This document shows positions 55,378 to 63,948 of a DNA stretch of 64,000 bases, piece by piece; within the stretch, counting starts at the first letter, position 1; the number at the start of each line of letters is the position of its first letter. The notes below the pieces were generated by a model. It did not search any database, had not been told where the DNA came from, and worked only from the letters and a program-made list of their open reading frames with translations. Both the position numbers and the translations under genes were made by a program. The stretch comes from Homoserinimonas aerilata (GTDB lineage: Bacteria > Actinomycetota > Actinomycetes > Actinomycetales > Microbacteriaceae), in assembly GCF_006716125.1 (NCBI RefSeq), contig NZ_VFOM01000004.1:62001-126000 (forward strand). The letters run 5' to 3'.

Positions 55378-56969
55378 CGGCGATCAGAACGCACCTCCAC
55401 GACCTACTCGCACAGGCGGCCGCGGCGACTCCTGCCGCGCCCGCGCTGAGCTACCGCGGCACGACCGTCGACTACGAGGAGGTCTGGCGGATGTCGCGCA
55501 CGGCCGCAGCGCAGCTGCTCACGGTGGGCCTGCAGCGCGGCGACCGGGTGGCGATCTACCTCGAGAAGCGCATTGAGACGGTCGTGTCGATCTTCGCCGT
55601 CTCCGCCGCCGGGGGCGTGTTCGTGCCCGTCAACCCCGTGCTCAAGCCGACCCAGGTGTGGCACATCCTCAGCGACAGCGGGGCGGAGGTGCTCGTGACC
55701 TCGGCCGAGCGGCTGCCGCAGCTCGCGGCCATTCTGCCGGCCACGCGCATCACGCAGGTCATCGTCGTCGGTGACGGGGCAGCATCCGACCGCACGGCAT
55801 CGGGTGACATGGCAGCAGACGGCGCAGCGTCCTTGTTGCTCCACCGCTGGGAGCACGGCCAGCTCGCGGCAGGCGAGCCGGCGTCCTCCTCCGCGATCGA
55901 CGTAGACCCGGCGGCCATCCTGTACACCTCGGGCAGCACGGGCAGCCCCAAGGGCGTCGTCGTCAGCCACCGCAACCTGATCGTCGGCGCAGAGAGCGTG
56001 AGCAGCTATCTGGGCAACACGAGCGACGACGTCATCCTGAGCGTGCTCCCCCTCAGCTTCGACGCGGGCCTCAGCCAGGTGACGACGGCGTTCTCCGTCG
56101 GCGCGCACTGCGTGCTCATGAACTACCTGCTGCCGCGTGAGGTGCCGCGGCTGTGCGAGCAGTACGGCGTCACAGGGCTGACCTGCGTTCCGCCGCTGTG
56201 GCTGCAGCTCGCCGACCTGGACTGGCCGGAGGAGACCGCGCAGAGGCTGCGCTACTGGGCGAACACGGGCGGGCGGATGCCCCGGGCCACACTCGATCGG
56301 CTGCGCGGGGTGTTCACGACCGCCGAGCCGTACCTCATGTACGGCCTCACGGAGGCGTTCCGCTCCACCTATCTCGACCCCGCGGAGGTCGACCGTCGAC
56401 CCGATTCGATCGGGCGGGCCATCCCGAACGCCGAGGTGCTCGTGCTGCGCCCCGACGGCACCCCGTGTGCACCCGGCGAGGAGGGCGAGCTCGTGCACCG
56501 CGGGGCGCTCGTCACGCTCGGCTACTGGAACGACCCCGTGCGCACCGCGGAGAGATACCGCCTCGTGCGGCACCCGCAGTGGCGCGCCCCCGAGACCGCG
56601 GTGTGGTCGGGCGACACGGTCGTGGCCGATGCGGACGGCTTTCTGTATTTCGTGGGCCGGAAGGATCACATGATCAAGACATCCGGCTACCGGGTGAGCC
56701 CCGACGAGATCGAGGAGGCCGCCTACAGCACGGGCCTCGTGCGCGACGCGGTCGCCCTCGGCGTCGACGACCCGGCACTCGGGCAGAGGATCGTTCTCGT
56801 GGCCACGCCGACGGCAACCGGTCTCGACGTCGTCGCGCTCACCGCGGCCCTCAAGAAGCTCCTGCCGCTCTACATGGTGCCCTCGCGCATCGAGCTGCGC
56901 GAGGAGCTGCTCCGCTCGCCGAACGGCAAATACGATCGCACCCTTCTCGCCGAGGAGGTCGTGGCATGA
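55374..56969 (+). CDS. AMP-forming acyl-CoA ligase, exosortase-A-locus type
   Basis: 531 residues from GTG at 55374 (GTGA overlap). The ANL-superfamily motifs are ILYTSGSTGSPKGVVVSHRN (A3), YGLTEAFRSTYLDP (A5), GDTVVADADGFLYFVGRKDH (A7/A8) and SPNGKYDRT with the catalytic Lys (A10). It adenylates a carboxylate and transfers it to a thiol, most likely that of the carrier protein at 58257. The pattern (short N-lobe, YGLTEAFRSTYLDP, IKTSGYRVSPDEIEE) is that of the ligases placed next to exosortase A in Gram-negative bacteria (TIGR03098-like), from memory. Confidence 0.85.
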   Translation: MTAIRTHLHDLLAQAAAATPAAPALSYRGTTVDYEEVWRMSRTAAAQLLTVGLQRGDRVAIYLEKRIETVVSIFAVSAAGGVFVPVNPVLKPTQVWHILSDSGAEVLVTSAERLPQLAAILPATRITQVIVVGDGAASDRTASGDMAADGAASLLLHRWEHGQLAAGEPASSSAIDVDPAAILYTSGSTGSPKGVVVSHRNLIVGAESVSSYLGNTSDDVILSVLPLSFDAGLSQVTTAFSVGAHCVLMNYLLPREVPRLCEQYGVTGLTCVPPLWLQLADLDWPEETAQRLRYWANTGGRMPRATLDRLRGVFTTAEPYLMYGLTEAFRSTYLDPAEVDRRPDSIGRAIPNAEVLVLRPDGTPCAPGEEGELVHRGALVTLGYWNDPVRTAERYRLVRHPQWRAPETAVWSGDTVVADADGFLYFVGRKDHMIKTSGYRVSPDEIEEAAYSTGLVRDAVALGVDDPALGQRIVLVATPTATGLDVVALTAALKKLLPLYMVPSRIELREELLRSPNGKYDRTLLAEEVVA

Positions 56970-58192
56970 AGCCGCACGATCACGCCGCCGCATTCGGCAC
57001 GGCCGACGGAGAGCTCAGGGTCGGCGGGATGCCCCTCAGCCGGCTTGCCGCCCGTGTCGGCTCGACACCGTTCTTCGCCTACGACCGCGGGCTGCTCGAC
57101 CGGCGCATCGACGAACTGCGCGCAGCGTTCCCCGAACGCCTCGAGCTCAGCTACGCGATGAAGGCGAACCCCATGCCGGCCATCGTGCAGCATCTGGCGA
57201 ACAGGGTCGACCGCATCGACGTCGCATCCGGGCTCGAGCTGCAGGCCGCGCTCGACACGACCATGCGCAGCGAGCGGATCAGCTTCGCCGGCCCCGGCAA
57301 GTCGCCCGCCGAGATCCGGCAGGCCGTCGCATCCGGAATCATCGTCGAGCTCGAATCGCGCACCGAATTCGATCGCGTGATCGCCGCCGGCGACGAACTC
57401 GGGCTCACACCGAATGTCGCCATCCGGGTGAACCCCGACTTCGCGGTGAAGGGCTCCGGGATGCGGATGGGCGGCGGGCCGCAGCAGTTCGGCATCGACG
57501 CAGAACAGGTGCCTGCGGTGCTGCGCGACTATGCGGCCGCCGGCGTGAACGTGCTCGGCTTCCATGTCTTCGCCGGCTCGCAGAATCTCGCCGCGGCCGT
57601 CATCGCGGAGGCGCAGCGGCGCACGGTCGACCTCGTCAGCAGCCTCGCCGAACACCTGGCCACCCCGGTGCGCTACCTCAACCTGGGCGGCGGATTCGGC
57701 ATCCCGTACGTGGAGAAGGACCAGCCGCTCGAACTGCAACTCGTCGCCGACAACCTGCACGACCTCGTCGACGGGCCGGTGGCCGAGCGGATGCCCGAGG
57801 CCACGCCGGTCATCGAGCTCGGCAGATATCTGGTCGGGGAATGCGGCGTCTACGTCACGCGGGTGCTCGACCGCAAGGATTCGCGGGGCACGACCTTCCT
57901 GGTGGTGGACGGCGGCATGCACCACCAGCTCGCCGCCTCCGGCAACTTCGGCCAGGCCATCCGCCGCAACCACCCGCTCGTGCTGGGCAACCACGTCGGA
58001 CGCCCGCTCACCGAACGCGCCACCGTCGTCGGCTGCCTGTGCACCCCGCTCGACCTGCTCGGCGACCACGTCGAGCTGCCCGAGGCGGAGATCGGCGACC
58101 TCGTGGTCATCTTCCAGGCCGGGGCCTACGGCCTCACCGCGAGCCCGACGGCGTTCCTCGGCCACCCCGCACCGGCGGAGGTCATCGTGTGA
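56966..58192 (+). CDS. PLP-dependent decarboxylase, exosortase-A-locus type
   Basis: 408 residues from the ATG at 56966 (ATGA overlap). Fold type III: the PLP Lys in LSYAMKANPMPAIV (about residue 56), GFHVFAGSQN, LNLGGGFGIPY and ELGRYLVGECGVYVTRVLDR. The C-terminal MHHQLAASGNFGQ and IFQAGAYGLTASPTAFLGHP complete the Orn/DAP/Lys decarboxylase fold; this type is TIGR03099-like. It decarboxylates a basic or acidic amino acid; the substrate specificity cannot be read from the sequence. It is the second gene of the four-gene module. Confidence 0.88.
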   Translation: MKPHDHAAAFGTADGELRVGGMPLSRLAARVGSTPFFAYDRGLLDRRIDELRAAFPERLELSYAMKANPMPAIVQHLANRVDRIDVASGLELQAALDTTMRSERISFAGPGKSPAEIRQAVASGIIVELESRTEFDRVIAAGDELGLTPNVAIRVNPDFAVKGSGMRMGGGPQQFGIDAEQVPAVLRDYAAAGVNVLGFHVFAGSQNLAAAVIAEAQRRTVDLVSSLAEHLATPVRYLNLGGGFGIPYVEKDQPLELQLVADNLHDLVDGPVAERMPEATPVIELGRYLVGECGVYVTRVLDRKDSRGTTFLVVDGGMHHQLAASGNFGQAIRRNHPLVLGNHVGRPLTERATVVGCLCTPLDLLGDHVELPEAEIGDLVVIFQAGAYGLTASPTAFLGHPAPAEVIV

Positions 58193-58256
58193 GAGGCCCC
58201 AACGCATCCGCCCAGCCACATTTTGACCAGCCACGTCTCGACCACAAGGAGCAGTC

Positions 58257-58514
58257 ATGACAACAACCCTCGACGCCGTGCGCGGCGTGCTGATCGAGTC
58301 ACTCGAACTCAGCCAGAGCCCCGACGAGCTGAAGGAGGACACCGCGCTGTTCGGCTCGCTGCCGGAGCTCGACTCCTTCGGCGTCGTGCAGTTGGTGACG
58401 TCGATCGAGGACCGCTTCGACATCACAGTCGACGACGACGAGTTCGGCGCCGAGATCTTCGAGACGGTGGGCACGCTCACCGGATTCGTCGATGCCAAGC
58501 TCGCCGCTGCCTGA
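58257..58514 (+). CDS. Acyl carrier protein
   Basis: 85 residues. The phosphopantetheine site is the Ser of LPELDSFGVVQLV (about residue 40; the usual DSL is DSF). The small helical bundle has LEDTALFGSL-like DELKEDTALFGS and FDITVDDDEFG. It presumably carries the acyl or aminoacyl group activated by the ligase at 55374. AAGGAG precedes the ATG. The gene ends one base before the amidotransferase start. Confidence 0.88.
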   Translation: MTTTLDAVRGVLIESLELSQSPDELKEDTALFGSLPELDSFGVVQLVTSIEDRFDITVDDDEFGAEIFETVGTLTGFVDAKLAAA

Positions 58515-58515
58515 C

Positions 58516-60285
58516 ATGCGCGGCCCGCTCGGGACCCTGCCCGGTTTCATCGCGCACGGCAGCGACGACGCCGGGCGCATCAGCGCGCTCCTCGAGCATC
58601 CTGCCGTCTCCATGGCGAGCTGCGGGCCCGTGAGTCTGGCCTCGTGGGGGCTGGATTCGCTGGGCCCCGCCCCGGCGTTCGCCCTGTCGCGCGTGATCCG
58701 CTCTGATCGCGGCGCGGTTGCACCCGCCGAGATCGTGGACGCGATGCGTGACGACCCGGCAGCCCTGACGCGCCTGCTCCCGCCGTTCGCCGCCGTCGCG
58801 GGCGACGAGCGGGGTGTGACGATGGTCGCCGATTCGATGGGGTTCCGGCAGCTCTTTCACAGCGCACCGGATGCCTCGGGCACACCTGTGCTGTCGACCT
58901 CGGCGCTGCTCGCGGGCCGGGCGCGCGCCGCCGAGCTCGATGACACCGCGGTGGCCGTGCAGTCGCTGCTCGGCTGGCAGCTGGGACGGCGCACACTGTT
59001 CCGCGGCATCGAGAAGCTCGCCGAGGGCGCCGTCGCCCGCATCGATGCGCAGGGGCTGCGCATCGACCCGGCCCCCGCTGAGGCGGACGAGCGGGTGTCG
59101 CTCGACGACGCCGTGGCGAGCGCTGCTGCGCTGCTGCGTGCCTCCCTCGAAGCGCTCCTCGACGATCATCCGGATGCCGTTCTGCAGCTCACCGGCGGCC
59201 AGGACTCCCGCATCCTGCTCAGCGCCATCCCCGCCTCCCGTCGGCGCGGGCTGCGGGCGATGACCCTGGGAGGCCCCGGCAGCGGCGATGTGCGCGTCGC
59301 CCGAGACCTCGCGGCGCGCTACGGTCTGCGGCACGAGGCGCACGACTTCGCTGCGCTCGATGCGGTGAGCCCCGCGGATGCGTGGGGCCTGGTGGCGGAT
59401 GCTGCGGTGCGGCTCGACGGAATGGCCGACCCGGTCGCGCTTGCTGCTCTCTCCGTCGCCGAGCGCAACTTCGAGCAGGGGGTGCGGATCTCGGGCCTCG
59501 GCGGCGAGGTCGCCCGCGGCTTCTACTATCTGGGGGCGGTGCGCGACCGCCCGTTCACGCGGATCGACTCAGAACAACTCGCGTCCTGGCGCATGTTCGC
59601 GAACGAGTCGGTCGAGCCGGGCCTCCTCGGCAGCGAGTTCGCCGGCTGGGCCCGCAGCGTCGCCGACGACGAACTCGCCTCCGTCATGGCGGCGGCGAGC
59701 GAGGAGTGGTTCCGCGCGACCGACGATCTCTACCTGCGGCACCGGATGCAACGCTGGGCGGGAGCCACCGACACGGCCGTCGGCCACGACCGCGTCGTCG
59801 TGAATCCGATGCTTTGCCAGCACTTTCTCAGTCTCGCCTCTCGGCTGTCACCGGGGGACAAAGCCCACTCTCTTTTTCTCGCCCGACTGCAGCTCGAACT
59901 CGACCCCGAACTGGCCCGGATTCCCCTCGAAGGTCGGCCCGCCCCGATCGCCATGGCCCACCCCACCCCGTGGCGCTCGGTGACCGGCACGGTGGGTGCG
60001 GCGCTGCGCCTGTCTCGCAAGGCGACCCAGCGCATCCGGAACAGGAATCGGCCTCCGGCCGGGGGTTTAGAACTTGCCGGGCGCGTGGTCGAGCACTGGC
60101 GTGAGAACCCCGCGCTTCTCTCCTCCGCGCGCCTTCCCGGCTATGTCGAGCAGGACTGGATCGACGGTGTGCTTGCCGGCCGCATCACGCCGCGACCCAG
60201 CTCGGTCGCCTTGCTCACGAACCTGCTCGTGGCAGGCGGCGCGACGGTGCGAGAGGCTCGACCATCCGACCGAACGGCGAGGTGA
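58516..60285 (+). CDS. Asparagine-synthetase-like amidotransferase without N-terminal Cys
   Basis: 589 residues from the ATG at 58516 (an in-frame ATG at 58492 overlaps the carrier gene). The N-terminal half (about 40-190) is a degenerate glutaminase-like domain: the start MRGPLGTLPG has no Cys at position 2, so glutamine hydrolysis is unlikely. The C-terminal half has the PP-loop LTGGQDSRILLSAI (about 225), the ATP-pyrophosphatase site. This architecture is that of beta-lactam synthetase or of the amidotransferases at exosortase-A loci. It probably joins the amine from the decarboxylase to an acyl group. The C-terminus is rich in Arg and Pro. Confidence 0.8.
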   Translation: MRGPLGTLPGFIAHGSDDAGRISALLEHPAVSMASCGPVSLASWGLDSLGPAPAFALSRVIRSDRGAVAPAEIVDAMRDDPAALTRLLPPFAAVAGDERGVTMVADSMGFRQLFHSAPDASGTPVLSTSALLAGRARAAELDDTAVAVQSLLGWQLGRRTLFRGIEKLAEGAVARIDAQGLRIDPAPAEADERVSLDDAVASAAALLRASLEALLDDHPDAVLQLTGGQDSRILLSAIPASRRRGLRAMTLGGPGSGDVRVARDLAARYGLRHEAHDFAALDAVSPADAWGLVADAAVRLDGMADPVALAALSVAERNFEQGVRISGLGGEVARGFYYLGAVRDRPFTRIDSEQLASWRMFANESVEPGLLGSEFAGWARSVADDELASVMAAASEEWFRATDDLYLRHRMQRWAGATDTAVGHDRVVVNPMLCQHFLSLASRLSPGDKAHSLFLARLQLELDPELARIPLEGRPAPIAMAHPTPWRSVTGTVGAALRLSRKATQRIRNRNRPPAGGLELAGRVVEHWRENPALLSSARLPGYVEQDWIDGVLAGRITPRPSSVALLTNLLVAGGATVREARPSDRTAR

Positions 60286-60341
60286 GGCGTGTCGTCAGCT
60301 TGACCCGGGGGCATACGTCGGTTCTAATTGACAGGTCATGT

Positions 60342-60377
60342 TGCCCCTCGAATGGGGGCAAGCCTCTCCCGATGGGG
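60342..60377. promoter_or_regulatory. C4-5/G4-5 palindromes upstream of the second DUF4082 gene
   Basis: TGCCCC (60342-60347) and GGGGCA (60355-60360) form a palindrome; a partial second, CTCCC-GAT-GGGGG, follows at about 60365-60378. The motif matches the palindromes upstream of the sugar transferase (38391-38462). TTGACA (60328-60333) lies just before it, but a good -10 at the right distance is not visible. Confidence 0.4.
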
Positions 60378-60471
60378 GTACAACCTCACCCGCTCTGCCT
60401 AACTGCGACGCGGGCGACGACTCGACACACAAGACGAGCTAGGATGTATTTTGATTTCCCCTCATTTTAAG

Positions 60472-62025
60472 ATGATTCCCCTATTGGCGAGCCCGAAGAG
60501 AGTGAAACTCGCCCTCGGGGCGGCAGTGGCAGCTCTCGCGCTGCTCGTCTCCCTCTTCGTGACAGCCCCATGGGGCGTGGCCCCCGTTGCGGCATCCGCC
60601 AACACGATCCTCGGCGACAAGGCACCACGAAGCCTCGTCGAGCATTCGGATGACACCGGTGTCGAGGTCGGCACCCGCTTCAGCGTGCGCGCCGATGGCA
60701 ACGCCACCGCGATGCGCTTCTGGAAGGGTGACCGCGCCGTCGGCCCCCACACGGGAACCCTGTGGAGCGAACGCGGCCGGGTGCTCGCGACGACCACATT
60801 CGACGACGAGACCGACTCTGGCTGGCAGACAGCCGAGTTCGACCGGCCCGTGACCCTCGAGGCCGGTAAGACGTACGTCGTCTCGTACTACGCCACCGAC
60901 GGTCGCTACGCGGCGACGCACAACTTCGACGAGAAGTCGCAGTCGTCGCAGCTGACGATCAAGCGCGGCGCGGGCGTGTTCAAGTACGGCACGAAGACGA
61001 AGTTCCCCACCGACACCTACCGCTCCAGCAACTACTGGGTCGATGTGGTGTTCAGCGTCGGCGCCCCCGCAGGCCCGACGACGCCGGGCGAACCGGGCAC
61101 CTCGAACCCCGGTGACGGCGAGACGCCGGCACCCGGCGACGAAGAGACGCCGGCCCCGGAGCCCACGCCCGAGCCCACTCCGGCCCCGACTCCGCAGCCG
61201 GAGCCCGCTCCGACTCCCGCACCGACGCCCACCCCCGCCCCGTCTCAGGGATTCCCGACGGCGGCGACCACGGGAGTGCCCGCCGGCACGGCCCTCACGC
61301 CGTACACCGGATCGTGCACCATCACGGCACCCGGCACCGTCATCGACGCCAAGCAGGTGAACTGCTCGACCCTGAGCATCCAGGCGCAGAACGTCGTGAT
61401 CAGCCGCTCCGTCATCAACGGCACCGTCTCGAACAGCGAGCGCGGTACCAGCTCGTTCACGATCACCGACAGCGAGGTGCACTCCGGAAACCAGGTGGCG
61501 ACCGGCATCGGCGACGCCCGCTTCACGGCGACCCGCGTCGAGGTCACCGGCGGCAACCGCTCGGTGAACTGCGCGCTCGACTGCGCCGTCGTCTCCTCCT
61601 ATGTGCACGGGCAGTTCCGTGACGATTCGGGCCGCGCGCACGAATCGGGCATCCGCATGGGTGCCGGCTCCGTCATCCGCGGCAACACCATCGTGTGTGA
61701 CGCACCGGATGTCGCCCCCGACGCCGGATGCTCGGCAGCACTGACCGGGTACGGCGACTTCGCGGTCGTGCAGAACAACGTCATCGACGGCAACCTGTTC
61801 GGCGCCGGATCGGGCGGCTACTGCAGCTACGGCGGGTCGACCGGCGGCAAGCCGTTCTCCAGCGGAACCAGGGACATCCGGTTCACCAACAATGTCTGGC
61901 AGCGAGGCGACTCCGGCAAGTGTGGCTTCTACGGCCCCATCACGTCGTTCGACTCGAACGCGCCCGGCAACGTGTGGAGCAACAACACGTGGGATGACGG
62001 CACGCCCGTCCGCGCCGCGAACTGA
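60472..62025 (+). CDS. Secreted DUF4082 plus beta-helix protein
   Basis: 517 residues from the ATG at 60472 (TTG at 60451 is also in frame; no strong ribosome-binding site). A signal peptide (about 1-42, ending near VAASA) precedes one DUF4082 domain (about 45-195: AMRFWKGDRAVGPHTGTLW, ESDSGWQ-like TDSGWQTAEF, SSNYWVDVVF). A Pro/Glu/Thr linker (about 200-265, EPTPEPTPAP) leads to a parallel beta-helix-like domain (about 290-517) with repeated VISRSVING, NTIVCDA and NNVIDGN strands, similar to pectate-lyase-fold proteins. Cys pairs are frequent in the last part. It ends in a strong terminator at 62032-62063. Confidence 0.85.
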   Translation: MIPLLASPKRVKLALGAAVAALALLVSLFVTAPWGVAPVAASANTILGDKAPRSLVEHSDDTGVEVGTRFSVRADGNATAMRFWKGDRAVGPHTGTLWSERGRVLATTTFDDETDSGWQTAEFDRPVTLEAGKTYVVSYYATDGRYAATHNFDEKSQSSQLTIKRGAGVFKYGTKTKFPTDTYRSSNYWVDVVFSVGAPAGPTTPGEPGTSNPGDGETPAPGDEETPAPEPTPEPTPAPTPQPEPAPTPAPTPTPAPSQGFPTAATTGVPAGTALTPYTGSCTITAPGTVIDAKQVNCSTLSIQAQNVVISRSVINGTVSNSERGTSSFTITDSEVHSGNQVATGIGDARFTATRVEVTGGNRSVNCALDCAVVSSYVHGQFRDDSGRAHESGIRMGAGSVIRGNTIVCDAPDVAPDAGCSAALTGYGDFAVVQNNVIDGNLFGAGSGGYCSYGGSTGGKPFSSGTRDIRFTNNVWQRGDSGKCGFYGPITSFDSNAPGNVWSNNTWDDGTPVRAAN

Positions 62026-62031
62026 TCAACC

Positions 62032-62063
62032 GGTCATGGCCGCCCCTCGGGGCGGCCATGACC
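62032..62063. terminator. Bidirectional terminator
   Basis: GGTCATGGCCGCCCC (62032-62046) and GGGGCGGCCATGACC (62049-62063) are exact reverse complements with a 2-nt loop, followed by TCTTTAA. It separates the beta-helix gene from the convergent GNAT gene. Confidence 0.85.
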
Positions 62064-62093
62064 TCTTTAACGAACAGTCCCGGATGCCCGCCG

Positions 62094-62975
62094 CTACCAC
62101 TCGAGCAGCGTCAGTTCGCTGTACAGATAGTCGATGCCCTGGGCTGTGACCTCGGCGCTGCGGAACATCTTCGCGCGCGGGGCCTTCAGGGTGACGCCAA
62201 GGGCGGGAACGCGGCCGAGCACGCGATGCTCCGCGAGGGTCGCCACAGCGCCGCCGAGCAGCAGCCGCGACGCGATCTGCGGCCACGCCGTCGCGAGGAG
62301 CGCCGCGCTGCCGCCGAGGTACAGCGGCGAGGCGAACAGCGGGAGGCCCTTGCGTCGGTCGCGACGGTAGACGAGGTACGCATACTCCTCGCCGTCGACC
62401 GCGAGGAGATGGCGGGCCGCCGGGGCGTCGCGGTGGTCACGGAACAGCCGCGCATCCGCCCCCGTGAGCGTCCGTTCGATCGTGGCCGCATCATCCGTCA
62501 CCTCGAGGCCTCGCCTCGGCAGGCTCGGAAGATTCACGAGCAGGCGGGTCGTCGTGTCGAGCGGCACGAAGCCGAGCCTCCTGTTCAGCTCCACCACGTT
62601 GCCGCTCGGTGAGAGATCGGTGAACTCGAAACCCTTCTGGCCGAGGATGGCGCGCAGCAGCCGAAAGCTCTGCGCGCGGTGCTCCTCGCGAACGCAGAAC
62701 GCCGCCAGGTTGCAGAAGCGGCGCCGCACACCCTCCACCTCGCGCTCGGAATAGACGGCGATGTAGACGCCCACGATCTCGGCGCCACCCTGAGCATCCG
62801 TGCCCGCCACAAGCTGGAAGCCGCTGTTGGGGGCCTCCGCCTGCCAGGGCGGATCGAGCAGCGCAGCCCACGCCGAGAGCGGCACGCGAGGGTTCAACTC
62901 GGCCGACAGAAACCGGGCGACCGCCTCGGCATCACCCCGTGCGATCGGCCGAACCTCGATCTCTCCTCGAGTCAT
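62094..62975 (-). CDS. GNAT-fold acetyltransferase-like protein
   Basis: 293 residues. The N-terminal half is a GNAT-like fold: IEVRPIARGDAEAVARFL, GAEIVGVYIAVYSEREVEGV and the acetyl-CoA segment CVREEHRAQSFRLLRAILGQ (about 95-114). The C-terminal half (about 165-293) is a separate domain that I do not recognise. Such proteins occur in polysaccharide loci and may transfer acyl groups; the substrate is unknown. The ATG at 62975 is divergent from the GT2 gene at 63076. Confidence 0.75.
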   Translation of the reverse strand: MTRGEIEVRPIARGDAEAVARFLSAELNPRVPLSAWAALLDPPWQAEAPNSGFQLVAGTDAQGGAEIVGVYIAVYSEREVEGVRRRFCNLAAFCVREEHRAQSFRLLRAILGQKGFEFTDLSPSGNVVELNRRLGFVPLDTTTRLLVNLPSLPRRGLEVTDDAATIERTLTGADARLFRDHRDAPAARHLLAVDGEEYAYLVYRRDRRKGLPLFASPLYLGGSAALLATAWPQIASRLLLGGAVATLAEHRVLGRVPALGVTLKAPRAKMFRSAEVTAQGIDYLYSELTLLEW

Positions 62976-63075
62976 GCTGCGAATATTACGGCACGAGTGG
63001 GGGCCCGCCCGCTATCCTGCTCGAAGAGGGAACTCACTGCCTGTCGTACCCGACCATGGCGAAGGGAACCGCACC

Positions 63076-63948
63076 ATGCCGAGCGTCGTGATCGCCGCGC
63101 ACAACGAGCAGAATGTGCTCGGGGCGAGCCTCAGCGCGCTGTTGGGCCAGGCGGTGTCGGAGCCGCTCGAGATCATCGTCAGCGCGAACGGGTGCACCGA
63201 CGACACGGTGGCCGTGGCGACGCGCGCCGGCGTCACCGTGATCGACCGCCCCGAGCCGGGAAAGGCCGCCGCGCTCAACGCGGGCGAGCGGCTCGCGCAC
63301 TACTTTCCCCGCATCTATCTCGATGCCGACATCCTGGTTCCGCCCGGCGGTCTCGCCTCGGTCACCGGCCGCTTCTCGCATCCGCCATACCCACTCGCGG
63401 TGGTTCCGCGGCGACGCCTCGACACCTCCGGGCGCCCCTGGCCTGTTCGCGCGTACTGCGCGATCAACGAACGGCTGCCGGCGTTCAGAAACGGCCTGTT
63501 CGGGCGCGGGATGATCGCACTCTCAGAGCAGGGCCGCAGCCGCTTCGACTCCTTCCCGGCCATGATCGCCGATGACCTGTTTCTCGACTCCCAGTTCGCC
63601 GATGCCGAGAAGGCGGAGGCGAGCGACGTCGAGGTCGTCGTCGCCGCCCCGTTCACGACGCGCGAACTGCTGAACAGGCTCGTGCGGGTGCGCCGCGGTA
63701 ACGCCCAACTGCGCGCGGCCGCCACAGCCGGCGCGGTCGACGTTGCGGTGCGCCCGGCCGATCGCTGGGCCTGGCTGCGCCATGTGGTGCTGCCGACTCC
63801 CCGGCTGGCGTTTGCCGCGGTGCCCTATGTCGTGATCACGTTGCTGGCGGGGCTGCTCGCCCGGCGCACGGTCCGGGCGGGCGACGGGTGGGGGCGCGAC
63901 GAGAGCACGCGCGGCGCGCCACCGGCGACGAACGGGGCGGCCACATGA
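63076..63948 (+). CDS. Glycosyltransferase family 2
   Basis: 290 residues. The GT-A fold is clear: PSVVIAAHNEQNVLGASLSA, EIIVSANGCTDDTV, AALNAGERL and the DxD as IYLDADILV. The following TRELLNRLVRVRRGNAQLRA is typical of the helical end. At the C-terminus one or two hydrophobic helices (about 240-268) suggest membrane association. AAGGGAA precedes the ATG. The stop overlaps the next start (ATGA). Confidence 0.87.
   Translation: MPSVVIAAHNEQNVLGASLSALLGQAVSEPLEIIVSANGCTDDTVAVATRAGVTVIDRPEPGKAAALNAGERLAHYFPRIYLDADILVPPGGLASVTGRFSHPPYPLAVVPRRRLDTSGRPWPVRAYCAINERLPAFRNGLFGRGMIALSEQGRSRFDSFPAMIADDLFLDSQFADAEKAEASDVEVVVAAPFTTRELLNRLVRVRRGNAQLRAAATAGAVDVAVRPADRWAWLRHVVLPTPRLAFAAVPYVVITLLAGLLARRTVRAGDGWGRDESTRGAPPATNGAAT

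Noticed and set aside
55374..60285. A complete exosortase/PEP-CTERM system
   Set aside because: No exosortase-like membrane protein and no PEP-CTERM tail on the secreted proteins (they end WVDIVFAPAV and GTPVRAAN).
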